NCBI GenBank assembly: GCA_902785575.1
Contig: CACZZF010000016.1
Span: forward strand, 1-64,000
Direction of reading: 5' to 3'
DNA: 64,000 nucleotides
Origin: an uncultured Bacteroidia bacterium
GTDB lineage: Bacteria; Bacteroidota; Bacteroidia; Bacteroidales; UBA932
Shown: in pieces, positions 33,897 through 43,208 of the stretch
Numbering within the stretch: the first letter of the stretch is position 1
Layout of the letters: every line of letters begins with the position of its first letter
The notes under the pieces: generated by a model
Seen by the model: only the letters and a program-made list of their open reading frames with translations
What the model was told of the DNA's origin: nothing
Database searches by the model: none
Made by a program: the position numbers and the translations under genes

Positions 33897-36380
33897 TTAT
33901 TTAACTATTGAGATCAAATCGGATTCTATGATTGAAGTCTTCGGGGCGAAATCCTGGGAGAGCATGTAATCCATTAATGCGGAGCGGAAAGCCCGGCCTT
34001 CCGGATATTCCATGACCGAGTCCAGATCTGAGGCGCACACCAGCAGTTTCCCCTTGCCGATGGTGGCTTCGAAAACGAGCCCTAACTTGTGGTTACGCTC
34101 CACATTGTCGATCACCTGAACTATCGGTTTCAACTCGGGGAAGGAGTCGAGTATCACTGGCCTGGAGACCTTAATGACCGGGAACCACTGCCAGTCGGTG
34201 TGTCTGGCGGTCGGGAACTCCTTGAAGAGGGGATGTCCCGGATCGGTCAGGATTCCGAGCGTCCCGGGTGAGACCGGTTTCCCGTTATTCTCGCATATCC
34301 TCTTGAACATCTGATAGTTCCAGTAGTCAGTCTGGAAAAGACCACCCACTGTGCCGGCTGTGTCTTTGGGCATATACAGCACTTTCCCTCCCTCTTCGAG
34401 AGTCTGTAACGCTTTCTTGTCAAGTGCCCGGGTGACGAGGATGTCTTTATTGTCGGGAGAGTTCTTGTCGGGATATACCCAGACCGGCCAACTGTTCACA
34501 TGTTCCTTTCCATCCCCGCTCTTCGCGTTGATGGAAAGGAGTCCTTCTACCGGCCTTTTCACGCTCGACAAATCAACCTCGATATCTCCTAAGCCGGATA
34601 GACCTTCCCCGGAGGGAGGTGTAAGCTGTCCTGAGGCGCTTGTCGCATCCTCGCCAAGGGAAAGGGACCATGTCACTGAGGATATGCCCTTGCCGCCGCT
34701 GAAATCAGCTATCTTTATCGCGGCCTTGAAAGTCTCTTTTGTGCTCCAGCAATACTTCTCGAACTCGGCCAGCGGAACAATCTCGTCGCACCATCCCAGC
34801 CAGTCCTCTCGTTCCACAGTGCCCTTGCTGTCCATAAAAGCGTCCAGGATCCCGACATAAGCTGAACCTTGTCCCGGATAGTCCTGGATGTCAAGAAGTT
34901 GGAATCCTCCAAGGCCTGGAGTCCTTAGGCACATCTCAATGTCGGCCTTGTATAGCCTCGCAGCCCATTCTCCGGAAGCCAAGTGGAAGTCTTTCGCTTG
35001 ATCTCCCAGACCCGCCTCGTTCAGGCGGCGTTGGAATTCCATCAAATTGAGAGGGACGAGCGGTCCGGTGTATTTATCTATTTCCGAATAGTCCGGATAG
35101 GTCTGGAACTGGCCGGTCTCATGGGAAATGACAGGGACCGGCGACAGTTTGAGAGCTCCGGCGAAGTTTCGGAGAGTTCCTGGGTGGAAATGGTTGAGTA
35201 TGCCTCCGTCAAGAGCGTCGCAGAAGGCGAACGAGGATCGAACCTGGTTGTCGAAAGCCTCATAAGGCTCCCAGCCGGTCCTGACCGTGGCCTGGAAGTC
35301 CATCCCCTCGACATAACCTTTCATGCCAAGATAAGCGTTTGTCCCGTTGGTATAAAGAATATGCGGAGCTTCTGCCCTGAAGGCATCCACAAGGTCTCTC
35401 ATCACCTCCGGCTCTCCCCAGAGCTCGTTTCCGAGTGAGAAAAGGGCGAATGAGGGATGGTGGCCATAGGTCCTGACGATGTTGAGGCCTTCTTTCTTTA
35501 GATATCCGAGCAGTTCGTCACCCTCCAGGGTGCCCCAGAAGGGAAGCTCTGGCTGGAGATATATTCCCAGGTCATCAGCGGCTTCGAAAGCGGCCTCCGG
35601 GGGGCACCAGGAGTGGAATCGCACATGGTTGATACCATAAGCGTCGCATTTGCCCAAATAATCGGACCATGCCTCCTTGTCCATCGGGGTATGTCCTGTC
35701 AGGGGGAAGACGCAAGCGTCATGTTTTCCTCTGAGGAATACCTTATGACCTCCAGCGGTGAACTGCCCGTCGGTAATCTCCAACCGCGGCATCGTCTTTC
35801 CCGCTTTTGTCAGCTTATTCGTCCGTCCAGACACACTCAACTCAATCTTCCCGATAATTCCGTTCCAATTGGTCTGGGTGTCCTCGGAATACATGTGGGA
35901 ACTCCGTATGACTCCATCAGGAACACCTCCGGAATTGTCCACCATTATCTCAATCGTGTGGAAGCCAGGCTTCAGATGCCCGAGATTGTATTCCTGAGGA
36001 GTGGAAATGTTATTCTCCGAGCCGATCTCTTTTCCGTCCAGGAACAAAGTGGTGGCTTTGGTGCGCTCCAGGAACAGGATCACATCTTTCCGTGACCATG
36101 CGGCAGGGATCGTGATCCTTTTGCGGTACCAAGCTTTCCCGACATACGAGTGACGTCGGCTAAGCCTCACGGTCACAACTGTTTCCGAAGGCTCATTACC
36201 CTTCCCGGCAAGATCGGTGGTGCCGGGAAGACGAATGCTGTCCTCAAACTTGGCCCCGGCGCTCAAGGCACCTTCGGGATCAAGGGCGAATTCCCAGGAA
36301 CCAGCCAAATCTATATTCCTTTGGCATGAGGATATCAATATGGCTGACGCGATGATCAGATAAGGGACCAGTTTTCTCAT
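33897..36380 (-). CDS. GH2-like beta-glycosidase lipoprotein
   Basis: The product is 827 residues from the ATG at 36380, chosen because it starts a lipoprotein signal (lipobox near ISSC) and lies 1 bp after the GH51 stop. The sugar-binding sandwich (SYVGKAWYRKRITIP, TTLFLDGKEIG) and Ig-like domain precede a barrel with acid/base motif FSLGNELWG and a probable nucleophile glutamate in VISHETGQFQ. The C-terminal part (about 570-827) is long and less typical. GH2 includes galactosidases, mannosidases and glucuronidases; the substrate is not clear. Confidence 0.87.
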   Translation of the reverse strand: MRKLVPYLIIASAILISSCQRNIDLAGSWEFALDPEGALSAGAKFEDSIRLPGTTDLAGKGNEPSETVVTVRLSRRHSYVGKAWYRKRITIPAAWSRKDVILFLERTKATTLFLDGKEIGSENNISTPQEYNLGHLKPGFHTIEIMVDNSGGVPDGVIRSSHMYSEDTQTNWNGIIGKIELSVSGRTNKLTKAGKTMPRLEITDGQFTAGGHKVFLRGKHDACVFPLTGHTPMDKEAWSDYLGKCDAYGINHVRFHSWCPPEAAFEAADDLGIYLQPELPFWGTLEGDELLGYLKKEGLNIVRTYGHHPSFALFSLGNELWGEPEVMRDLVDAFRAEAPHILYTNGTNAYLGMKGYVEGMDFQATVRTGWEPYEAFDNQVRSSFAFCDALDGGILNHFHPGTLRNFAGALKLSPVPVISHETGQFQTYPDYSEIDKYTGPLVPLNLMEFQRRLNEAGLGDQAKDFHLASGEWAARLYKADIEMCLRTPGLGGFQLLDIQDYPGQGSAYVGILDAFMDSKGTVEREDWLGWCDEIVPLAEFEKYCWSTKETFKAAIKIADFSGGKGISSVTWSLSLGEDATSASGQLTPPSGEGLSGLGDIEVDLSSVKRPVEGLLSINAKSGDGKEHVNSWPVWVYPDKNSPDNKDILVTRALDKKALQTLEEGGKVLYMPKDTAGTVGGLFQTDYWNYQMFKRICENNGKPVSPGTLGILTDPGHPLFKEFPTARHTDWQWFPVIKVSRPVILDSFPELKPIVQVIDNVERNHKLGLVFEATIGKGKLLVCASDLDSVMEYPEGRAFRSALMDYMLSQDFAPKTSIIESDLISIVK

Positions 36381-36381
36381 A

Positions 36382-37911
36382 TTACTCAATAAACAAGAAG
36401 GTGACGGAATGGGCAGGTATCGAGATGGTTCCATCCTTTACGGGAAGAGTGGTGCCGAATGGTTGGACATGCTCGTCACCAATGTCGTTGAAATCGTCGG
36501 CGGAACGGCCTGAGAGTACTTTGGCGCTAACCTTCTTCGGGGCCTTGATGCCCATCCCCTTGAAATCAATGCTGAGTGCGATGTCCTTCTCCGGATCCTT
36601 GTTGGCTACGGCGCAGACATATTTCTTTCCGGTCTTGTCCATGGTAAGGATCATATCCAAAACCTTTGTGGAATCGTCTTGGAGTGAGATGGTTCCGACC
36701 TTGGCGTCCACTGGGACCACGTAAGGCAGCAGATCGTTGGCGTACATCTTCATCGTATAGAACGTTGTCCTGCGGACTATGCCTTCAGGATGAACGAATA
36801 TCGGTCCCCTGGTGTTGGTGATGGGGGAGATGCAGGCTATGTCCACGACATCAGAATGCCGCAGGCAAGTGTTGAGGAAGCAGGCCGAGAATACAGCGTC
36901 TGCCATCGTGTACGTCGAGGCGATGTCATTCTCCCGGCGGGCTACATAGTCATAACCTCTTTTGAGGTCACCGATTCCGGGATGGTACCATCCTCTAAGG
37001 TTCCATTCATCGAAGGCGATCTTTATCTTGCCGTCAAAGCCCGCTTCTTTCAAAATGTCTATTGTTGTGCTGATGCTGCCTTCCGGGTCATCGGTTGACA
37101 TCATGCAATCAAGGAAGGTCTTGCTCGGGTCGTGCCACACCCAGTAGCCGTGGATCGAGACATAGTCCAGCAGGTATCCGGCTTTTTTCAAAAGAGGATA
37201 TGTCCAATCATGGCTTGGAAGAGCCGCGGCGAACAGCTTGATGTTCTTGTCGGCGCTGAGCATCAGTTTGGCGCTCTCGGTCACAAGCGGACCCCACTCG
37301 GCGGAGCTTTTCTCTCCAAGCTCATGCATTCCCCAGTTCTCGTTTCCGATACTCCAGTATTTGACGTTGAAGGGCTCCGGATGGCCGTTGGCTGCCCTCT
37401 GGCGGGCGAATTTGCCGACCGTCTGGTTGCAATATTCCACCCAGTCGCTCATCTCCTCCATTGTGCCTGTCCCGGCGTTGGTGCAGATGAAAGGCTCGCA
37501 ACCGACTTTCCTGCACCATTTGACAAACTCGTCTGTACCGAAGGTGTTCGGGTCCTCGACCTGCCAGGCCTTGTCCCAAACGCTTTGCCGATCCGGGCCT
37601 ACGGCGTCTTTCCAGTGGTAGGCTGAGACGAAACAGCCGCCCGGCCAACGTACAATGGGGACTTTCAGTTCCTTGACAGCTTCGATCACATCCTTGCGGA
37701 AACCATCCTCATCGGATAGTGGACTGCCTGGACTGAACACGCCTCCGTACACCTGGTTATCGAAATGCTCAAGGAATGCCCCGAATATCATGGGGTTATA
37801 TTCCATGATTTCCGCATCCTGCTTGATGGTGAATGAGTTCTGGGCGAATAGGCAAGTGGATGAGATTAGTAAACTTGCTGCCAGCGAAAGAACTAAATGT
37901 CTTATTATCAT
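36382..37911 (-). CDS. GH51-like alpha-L-arabinofuranosidase
   Basis: A 509-residue exported enzyme (signal peptide ending CLFAQ). The GH51 barrel is intact: GGVFSPGSP and VRWPGGCFVSAYHWKD near the start, the acid/base Glu in SIGNENWG (about 187-194), and the nucleophile Glu in IAFDEWNLRGW (about 300-310). The C-terminal sandwich ends IPAHSVTFLFIE. These enzymes remove alpha-L-arabinofuranosyl groups from arabinan and arabinoxylan. It is separated by 4 bp from GH106 and by 1 bp from the GH2-like gene (TAATATG), which suggests coupled translation. Confidence 0.94.
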   Translation of the reverse strand: MIIRHLVLSLAASLLISSTCLFAQNSFTIKQDAEIMEYNPMIFGAFLEHFDNQVYGGVFSPGSPLSDEDGFRKDVIEAVKELKVPIVRWPGGCFVSAYHWKDAVGPDRQSVWDKAWQVEDPNTFGTDEFVKWCRKVGCEPFICTNAGTGTMEEMSDWVEYCNQTVGKFARQRAANGHPEPFNVKYWSIGNENWGMHELGEKSSAEWGPLVTESAKLMLSADKNIKLFAAALPSHDWTYPLLKKAGYLLDYVSIHGYWVWHDPSKTFLDCMMSTDDPEGSISTTIDILKEAGFDGKIKIAFDEWNLRGWYHPGIGDLKRGYDYVARRENDIASTYTMADAVFSACFLNTCLRHSDVVDIACISPITNTRGPIFVHPEGIVRRTTFYTMKMYANDLLPYVVPVDAKVGTISLQDDSTKVLDMILTMDKTGKKYVCAVANKDPEKDIALSIDFKGMGIKAPKKVSAKVLSGRSADDFNDIGDEHVQPFGTTLPVKDGTISIPAHSVTFLFIE

Positions 37912-37915
37912 AGCA

Positions 37916-40900
37916 TTAATACTCTATAAAGACCGGGCCGAGCAGGCCGGAGTCGTGAAGTTGGCTTCCTGCGGCGGGTCCTGCTATGGTCCAGGTCTTC
38001 CTTTGAGCCTCTGGCTGGGAGGCGTCGTAGGCCAGGCGGTTGTACCATGTGCCGGTCACATCGACTGTCAGAGTGTTCTCGCCTTCTTGTATGAAGTCCT
38101 TGATATTCAATGAATATGGCTCTGTCCAAAGGACTCCGGCGCTCTTCCCGTTGACCTTGACGTCGGCAATGAAATCGACCTTGCCAAGATCCAGGACGAG
38201 GTCTTTTCCGAGTTGACCCTTGTCAATAGTAAAGCTTGCCTCATATGTGGCCGTTCCGGAGAACGCCTTGCCTTCCTCTCCAAGCGGAAGGTCTTTCCAA
38301 GGCTTCAGTTCATTAATCGCGATAGGCTCTGTAGGTGCTCCCCAACCATTCGGGAACTTGACAGTCCATCCTTCAATGGCGATCTGGCCTGCATCGGGTT
38401 TGGGTGCGAAAGCTTTCTCCTTTGCGGCGGGCGAGGAGGTTCCGCTTCTGAACACGACGAAGCCGCTCTCGGCATTGGCAAGGTCGAGGTTGACTTTCTT
38501 CATGCGACCCCAACCCTTGGCTTTCAATGACTTGACTGTGCCGTTAACAGGATCCCACCACTCGGCTTTGCCCTTGCCTTCAAGCTTTATGGTTCCGTTG
38601 AAACCCTCTCCGACAGGGGCCGCGATGTAATACCATTTGGCTCCATCGACCTCTCTCTCTGACCAGATGATCTCGGCTCCGCCATCCTGGATGTGGGGCT
38701 TCAGACCAAAGGCCTTCAAAGCGTCGGCCAGTTCGACACCCACCGCAAGTTTTCCCTTCCCGATTTTGCGGATCTTCCCTTCAGGGATACCTTCCCAAAG
38801 AGACTTCACTGCTTGGTCGAAACGATTGGCATCATCCTCGTTGAGGGTGGCGGGAGCTACGGGTGCTTTGGCGATGACTTTCGCTCCATTATTTACCAAT
38901 TCCTTGATTTTCTCGATGGTCTCGGGGAGCATCCTTTCATTCTCCGGAATCCAAAGGACTTCATATTCAATGCCTTCCGGGGTGACAAGCTTGCCGTTTT
39001 TGACTGAGATGCGATTCAAGAGAGCGTCCGGGTTGCAATAGTCGTATTTGAAACCGTCGGGGAAACGGATGTCACCGCTCTGGCGCTTTCCGTTACCTGT
39101 GTATTGCGATGGCTTGTGGCCTACCTCATCGCCAAGGTACCAGAGAACGTCTTGGACAGGGCGGCCTCTCTCGAGGAGATAGCTTGTGCGGGCGAGGTAT
39201 GTGGTGAAATGGTCCATATATTTCCACCAAGTCTGTCCTCTAAGGAAAGGGGTGCCTATCGCTCCACCGAATGTGGTTCCAGGGGGCAGGAAACCAACCT
39301 GGGGGTTGTGGGTATAGGTGTGGAACACGTTGTGGGTCACGCCTGCGGCCATGTTGAAGTTGGCCACCTCCTTGAGCATCTGCCAGTGCTCATCCCAGGT
39401 CAGGGAGAAACTGGTGAAACTCTCAGAAGCCACTCTGGGCTTGCCGTAGAGGTGGGCGGCTGACTCGGTGGGTTCGATGGGCTTGAAGTCCAGGTCGCCG
39501 ACATAGCCCTCGGTGAAAGGCTGCCAGAACTCGCACATCGGAACATCGGCGTATTTGAAGTACTCTATCGGATCCATGGTCACGACATCGCTTCCGGCGG
39601 TCTCGTACTGGACCTCGAGGCCTTTCCCGTGGGCCAGTTCTGTCATTTTCCTGAAGAAATTCTCGACATATAGGCCGTTGGCCGTCCGCCTCCAGTCGAT
39701 CAGGAAACGGCTCGTCTCCTCCTGGCTGTCAAGCACATATCCCATAAGGGCGGGAAGCCTGACCGCAAGGTCGTAGCCGGCGGCATCCTTGAAATCCTTC
39801 TCCATCGTGTCTGTCCAGGTCTGGGTGTTGCACTCCCAGCTGTCCATCAACATTCCTTTGGCTTTTCCGCCCAAGGGACCGTCCTGAAGCATTCCGACGT
39901 AATTCGCGAACTGGATTTCGGCTCCTTTGGGATCGAACTTGCTGCACTCCCAGCCAGTGGCTTCAGGAGTAGCGGGCGCATTGCGTTTTCCGAAATTGAC
40001 ATGGCCGAACCTCAAGACTGTCCAAGTGCCTTGAGGGCAGTCTCCAGCGGGAGCGATCCAATCAAGGGTTCCGTCCGGCTTCATCTTGCCGGTTATGTCG
40101 ATAATGTCTTTTGTTTTGACGAAGGCCAGCGGATTCTGCTCTGTGTGCTGTTGGAAGGGTTCCTTGGCGATCAGGGTCCATCCGGCCTCACCTCTCCAGC
40201 TGTTCTTCCTCGCGGCTGACCAGAAGCGGACGAAACGCACTGACGCGGGGTGGGCGTTGGTCAGCGTAAAGGTGTAACTTTCAGCGCCTTCCACCTCATT
40301 GCAAGCGAGCACCATGTTGTTCACGCCGCCGTCCTGCCAGTTGCTCATCGGCAGGTCAGCGTCAACCAACGTTTTATCTTCTCCGGAACCTGTCTTAGCG
40401 ATCAGTTTGACATGTATTCCCGGGTCGTAGCAGAAATTATGGGAGAACGCTCCCACCGGAGGAAGCTCCAAGGTGCGGATCACCTCACCTTTCGGCAGGG
40501 TAAAAGTAACCGTGGTGATCGTTCCTGGTTGGAGCTGTATGTCTTTGGTATTCAGGCCCTTGAAAAGCTCTTTCCATTCCTCGGGGCCGCTTGTCGGCTC
40601 TGGGACCAAGGCTTCCCCCGTGTCCCCGAGAGGGGTCGGGAAGGCCAGGACCTTAATGTCATGGTAGTCTCTCCAGGGCTCATCGGACGGCTGGCCTTTC
40701 AAGATGACCGTGGCCTTTTCGCCTACGGGAATATCTGTCCTTGACCAGACCAATTGCCTCATGGCGTTCTCCGGCTTGATCCAAGGGCCACCGGCCATGG
40801 ACCAGCCAGGGCATGTCTGGATGGTAAGCCGGAGCCCAAGGCTGTCAGCTTTTCTACCCACATAACTGACCATATCTTCCCATTCAGGAGTCAACTGGGT

Positions 40901-41200
40901 CAGATGGCGGGTTGTTCCTGGCCACATCCCGCCAGAGCCGTGAAACCACTGGACTCCGGAGATTCCCGCATCGGCAATGGCCTGCATGTCAGCGTCAATG
41001 CCTTCACGGGATATGTTCCCACCGATAAAATGGAACCAGGTTTCGGGATAAAAGACCTTGCCGGGTCGCATGAAAGCGGCTTCGTCAGCAGGGCTGAACG
41101 GAGCCGCAAGTATCTTTGAATCGGGAACGATGCCCACTGGTTGCGCCCACAAACCAAGGCAGGCCAGCCCCATGGCAATACTTGTAAACAGGTGTCTCAT
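37916..41200 (-). CDS. GH106-like alpha-L-rhamnosidase
   Basis: The first gene of the operon, a 1094-residue exported protein (signal peptide ending GLWAQ). The GH106 signature opens the mature protein: PETWFHFIGGNISREGIDAD, then MQAIADAGISGVQWFHGSGG. A C-terminal sandwich ends with NTLTVDVTGTWYNRLAYDA and SGLLGPVFIEY, typical of the family. GH106 enzymes remove alpha-L-rhamnose from pectins and glycosides. Length is within the family range. A putative -7 element lies 31 bp upstream, just past the terminator of the YKSDA gene. Confidence 0.92.
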   Translation of the reverse strand: MRHLFTSIAMGLACLGLWAQPVGIVPDSKILAAPFSPADEAAFMRPGKVFYPETWFHFIGGNISREGIDADMQAIADAGISGVQWFHGSGGMWPGTTRHLTQLTPEWEDMVSYVGRKADSLGLRLTIQTCPGWSMAGGPWIKPENAMRQLVWSRTDIPVGEKATVILKGQPSDEPWRDYHDIKVLAFPTPLGDTGEALVPEPTSGPEEWKELFKGLNTKDIQLQPGTITTVTFTLPKGEVIRTLELPPVGAFSHNFCYDPGIHVKLIAKTGSGEDKTLVDADLPMSNWQDGGVNNMVLACNEVEGAESYTFTLTNAHPASVRFVRFWSAARKNSWRGEAGWTLIAKEPFQQHTEQNPLAFVKTKDIIDITGKMKPDGTLDWIAPAGDCPQGTWTVLRFGHVNFGKRNAPATPEATGWECSKFDPKGAEIQFANYVGMLQDGPLGGKAKGMLMDSWECNTQTWTDTMEKDFKDAAGYDLAVRLPALMGYVLDSQEETSRFLIDWRRTANGLYVENFFRKMTELAHGKGLEVQYETAGSDVVTMDPIEYFKYADVPMCEFWQPFTEGYVGDLDFKPIEPTESAAHLYGKPRVASESFTSFSLTWDEHWQMLKEVANFNMAAGVTHNVFHTYTHNPQVGFLPPGTTFGGAIGTPFLRGQTWWKYMDHFTTYLARTSYLLERGRPVQDVLWYLGDEVGHKPSQYTGNGKRQSGDIRFPDGFKYDYCNPDALLNRISVKNGKLVTPEGIEYEVLWIPENERMLPETIEKIKELVNNGAKVIAKAPVAPATLNEDDANRFDQAVKSLWEGIPEGKIRKIGKGKLAVGVELADALKAFGLKPHIQDGGAEIIWSEREVDGAKWYYIAAPVGEGFNGTIKLEGKGKAEWWDPVNGTVKSLKAKGWGRMKKVNLDLANAESGFVVFRSGTSSPAAKEKAFAPKPDAGQIAIEGWTVKFPNGWGAPTEPIAINELKPWKDLPLGEEGKAFSGTATYEASFTIDKGQLGKDLVLDLGKVDFIADVKVNGKSAGVLWTEPYSLNIKDFIQEGENTLTVDVTGTWYNRLAYDASQPEAQRKTWTIAGPAAGSQLHDSGLLGPVFIEY

Positions 41201-41231
41201 ATTATTTGTGACATGGTTAGTCTGTATGCCA

Positions 41232-41239
41232 TAAATATA
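41232..41239 (-). promoter_or_regulatory. Putative -7 element of the GH106 operon
   Basis: Minus-strand TATATTTA (one mismatch to TAnnTTTG), 31 bp before the GH106 ATG and immediately after the T-tail of the upstream terminator. Same arrangement as before the GH13-GH127 gene. Confidence 0.45.
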
Positions 41240-41240
41240 C

Positions 41241-41271
41241 GAAAATATCCCGGAAACCGTTCCGGGATATT
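41241..41271 (-). terminator. Rho-independent terminator after YKSDA-repeat gene
   Basis: A perfect 12-bp stem (AATATCCCGGAA with TTCCGGGATATT, 4-base loop) at 41244-41271 followed on the minus strand by TTTTC. Confidence 0.8.
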
Positions 41272-41293
41272 CTCAAATCGTTTTGAAAAGCTG

Positions 41294-41629
41294 TCAGTAC
41301 ATCAAGTGTTTCTTGGAATTATTCCTCCAGCCGGCGTCGCTCTTGTAGTCAGTGAAATATACCACGAGGTCAGCGTCGCTCTTGTAATCCACGAAGTAGA
41401 TTTTCTTTTTGGCGTCGCTCTTGTACTTCACGAAGTGCCAGATGCCCTTGTTGGCGTCGGCGTCACTCTTGTAGTTAGTCTTGTACACGACAAGATCCGC
41501 GTCACTCTTGTATTTGGTCACATAGACTTTGACTTGAGCGTCGCTCTTGTAGTCGCAGCTATAGACAGTCTGCCCTGATGCGGCTACCCCTATCAGAGCC
41601 AGAACCAGAATAATTAATATCTTTTTCAT
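41294..41629 (-). CDS. Secreted YKSDA tandem-repeat protein (DUF6150-like)
   Basis: A 111-residue protein with a signal peptide (MKKILIILVLALIGVAASG). The mature part is six repeats of YKSDA, five of them followed by a beta-strand-like segment; the period is 13 residues, once lengthened to 16 by WHF-containing extra residues. The repeats alternate hydrophobic and charged residues, e.g. DLVVYFTDYKSDA, suggesting a small stacked beta structure. It resembles proteins annotated DUF6150; function is unknown. It has its own promoter and terminator and stands alone between enzyme I and the GH106 operon. Confidence 0.8.
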   Translation of the reverse strand: MKKILIILVLALIGVAASGQTVYSCDYKSDAQVKVYVTKYKSDADLVVYKTNYKSDADANKGIWHFVKYKSDAKKKIYFVDYKSDADLVVYFTDYKSDAGWRNNSKKHLMY

Positions 41630-41653
41630 AATGATGAAGTTTTATTCTTTTTG

Positions 41654-41661
41654 TAAATATA
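41654..41661 (-). promoter_or_regulatory. Putative -7 element of the YKSDA gene
   Basis: Minus-strand TATATTTA preceded by TTTTTGC, 24 bp before the ATG. One mismatch to TAnnTTTG. Confidence 0.45.
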
Positions 41662-41683
41662 GCAAAAATCGTGGCAAACGAGA

Positions 41684-43201
41684 CTAAAGAGGTCTCAGTT
41701 CTTTGATTAATGCGGGCGATCCAAGGCTCAGGCAGTCTACACCAAGTTCGCAAAGGACTTTGGCCACTTCCGGATCAGAACCAGCCTCACCGCACACTCC
41801 CACAGGGATGCCTGCTTTTTTGGCTGATTCCACAACCATCCTGACGGCCCGGACCACGGCTTCGTCTAGAGGGACGCAAAGATATGATACAGAGGAGTTT
41901 CCCCTGTCGGCAGCCATTACATATTGGACAAGGTCATTGGTGCCGATGCTGAAGAAACAGGCTTCCGAGGCGAGCAGGTCGGAGATGAGAGAGGCGGCAG
42001 GAGTCTCGATCATAACGCCTATCTCCAGTTCGTTATCGAAACATATTCCTGAAGCCCTCAACGAGGCTTCGCATTCTTCCACAAGCGCCTTTGTTTGTTT
42101 GAGTTCTTCAAGCCGGGTCACCATCGGGATCATCATCCTGACCTTGCCGTGGGCGCTGGCTCTCAGGATAGCCCTGATCTGGTCTTTGAATATGTCTGGC
42201 TTGGAAAGTGACAACCGTATTCCCCTCATCCCGAGGAATGGATTGTCTTCCTTAGGCAAATCCAGGCAAGGAGCCGGCTTGTCGCCTCCAATATCCATGG
42301 TCCTTATGGTTAATGGATAGCCCTGGCAGGCCTCCACGGCATCCCTGTAGATAAGGTATTGCTCTTCCTCGGAAGGAAGCCTATTATTGCCCAGGAAGAG
42401 GAACTCGGTCCTGAACAGGCCGATTCCTTCGGCTCCGCTCCGGATAGCTTCCTCGATGTCCTTTACGGAACTGGCATTGCCAAAGATTTTAACCCCGTTT
42501 CTCAAGATGGTTTGTTTCATCTTTTCCGGGATTTTGTTCCCTGCGGCCAGCCTGTCCTTGAATTCTTCAGTCTGACTATCTGTCGGATTGACAACAATTT
42601 CCGAAATGTTTGAGTCTACTAGGAGGAGGTCTCCGGTCTGGATTCCGCTAATATCGATCCCAGTGACGAACGGGATGCCTTTGCTTCGGGCGATGATGCC
42701 CACATGGCTGGTGGAGCTGCCTTTGCTCGTCACAAGCGCCTTGACTTTGCCGAGGTCCATCTTGGCCATATCTGAAGGAAACAATTTCGGGGCAACCACG
42801 ACAGTGCCCTCAGGAAGATTCTCAAATGGATTATCGGATATTCCTTCAAGGTATTCGACAAGGCCCCTGCAGATGTCCTTAAGGTCGTCTATCCTGGCTT
42901 TGAAATATTCGTCATCAGTATCGCTGAACATCCCTGAAATCTCGTCAGCGGCCGCTTTGATGGCTTCGGAGGGGGCCATTCCTTCCTCGACGTTTTTTTT
43001 GATGGTGTCGAGGAGAAGCGGGTCTTCAAGAATCTCCAGGTGGGCTGAAAACACTTCCGGGGCAGGACTGTCCTTGATGTAGGCCTTCAACCTTCCGGCC
43101 TCGTGGACGAAGGCTTCTTCAAGCGTCCGTCCGCTCTGTTCCCAAGCCCCGTTTCCCCTGAGGAGTATCCAAGCCTTACCTATGGCGAGAGTACCTTCCA
43201 T
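41684..43201 (-). CDS. ptsI: PTS enzyme I (phosphoenolpyruvate-protein phosphotransferase), shortened
   Basis: Enzyme I takes phosphate from PEP and passes it to HPr. The 505-residue protein keeps the phosphorylated His166 (STSHVGIIARSKGIPFV), the PEP-site segments GLFRTEFLF, RTMDIGGDK and NPFLGMRGIRL, and the catalytic Cys470 (GVCGEAGSDP). It is about 70 residues shorter than E. coli enzyme I: the N-terminus begins later, and the C-terminus stops at LIKELRPL, losing about 35 residues of the last helices. Core catalysis looks intact. It lies 7 bp after the HPr gene. PTS genes are scarce in Bacteroidales. Confidence 0.93.
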   Translation of the reverse strand: MEGTLAIGKAWILLRGNGAWEQSGRTLEEAFVHEAGRLKAYIKDSPAPEVFSAHLEILEDPLLLDTIKKNVEEGMAPSEAIKAAADEISGMFSDTDDEYFKARIDDLKDICRGLVEYLEGISDNPFENLPEGTVVVAPKLFPSDMAKMDLGKVKALVTSKGSSTSHVGIIARSKGIPFVTGIDISGIQTGDLLLVDSNISEIVVNPTDSQTEEFKDRLAAGNKIPEKMKQTILRNGVKIFGNASSVKDIEEAIRSGAEGIGLFRTEFLFLGNNRLPSEEEQYLIYRDAVEACQGYPLTIRTMDIGGDKPAPCLDLPKEDNPFLGMRGIRLSLSKPDIFKDQIRAILRASAHGKVRMMIPMVTRLEELKQTKALVEECEASLRASGICFDNELEIGVMIETPAASLISDLLASEACFFSIGTNDLVQYVMAADRGNSSVSYLCVPLDEAVVRAVRMVVESAKKAGIPVGVCGEAGSDPEVAKVLCELGVDCLSLGSPALIKELRPL

Positions 43202-43208
43202 GCTTATC

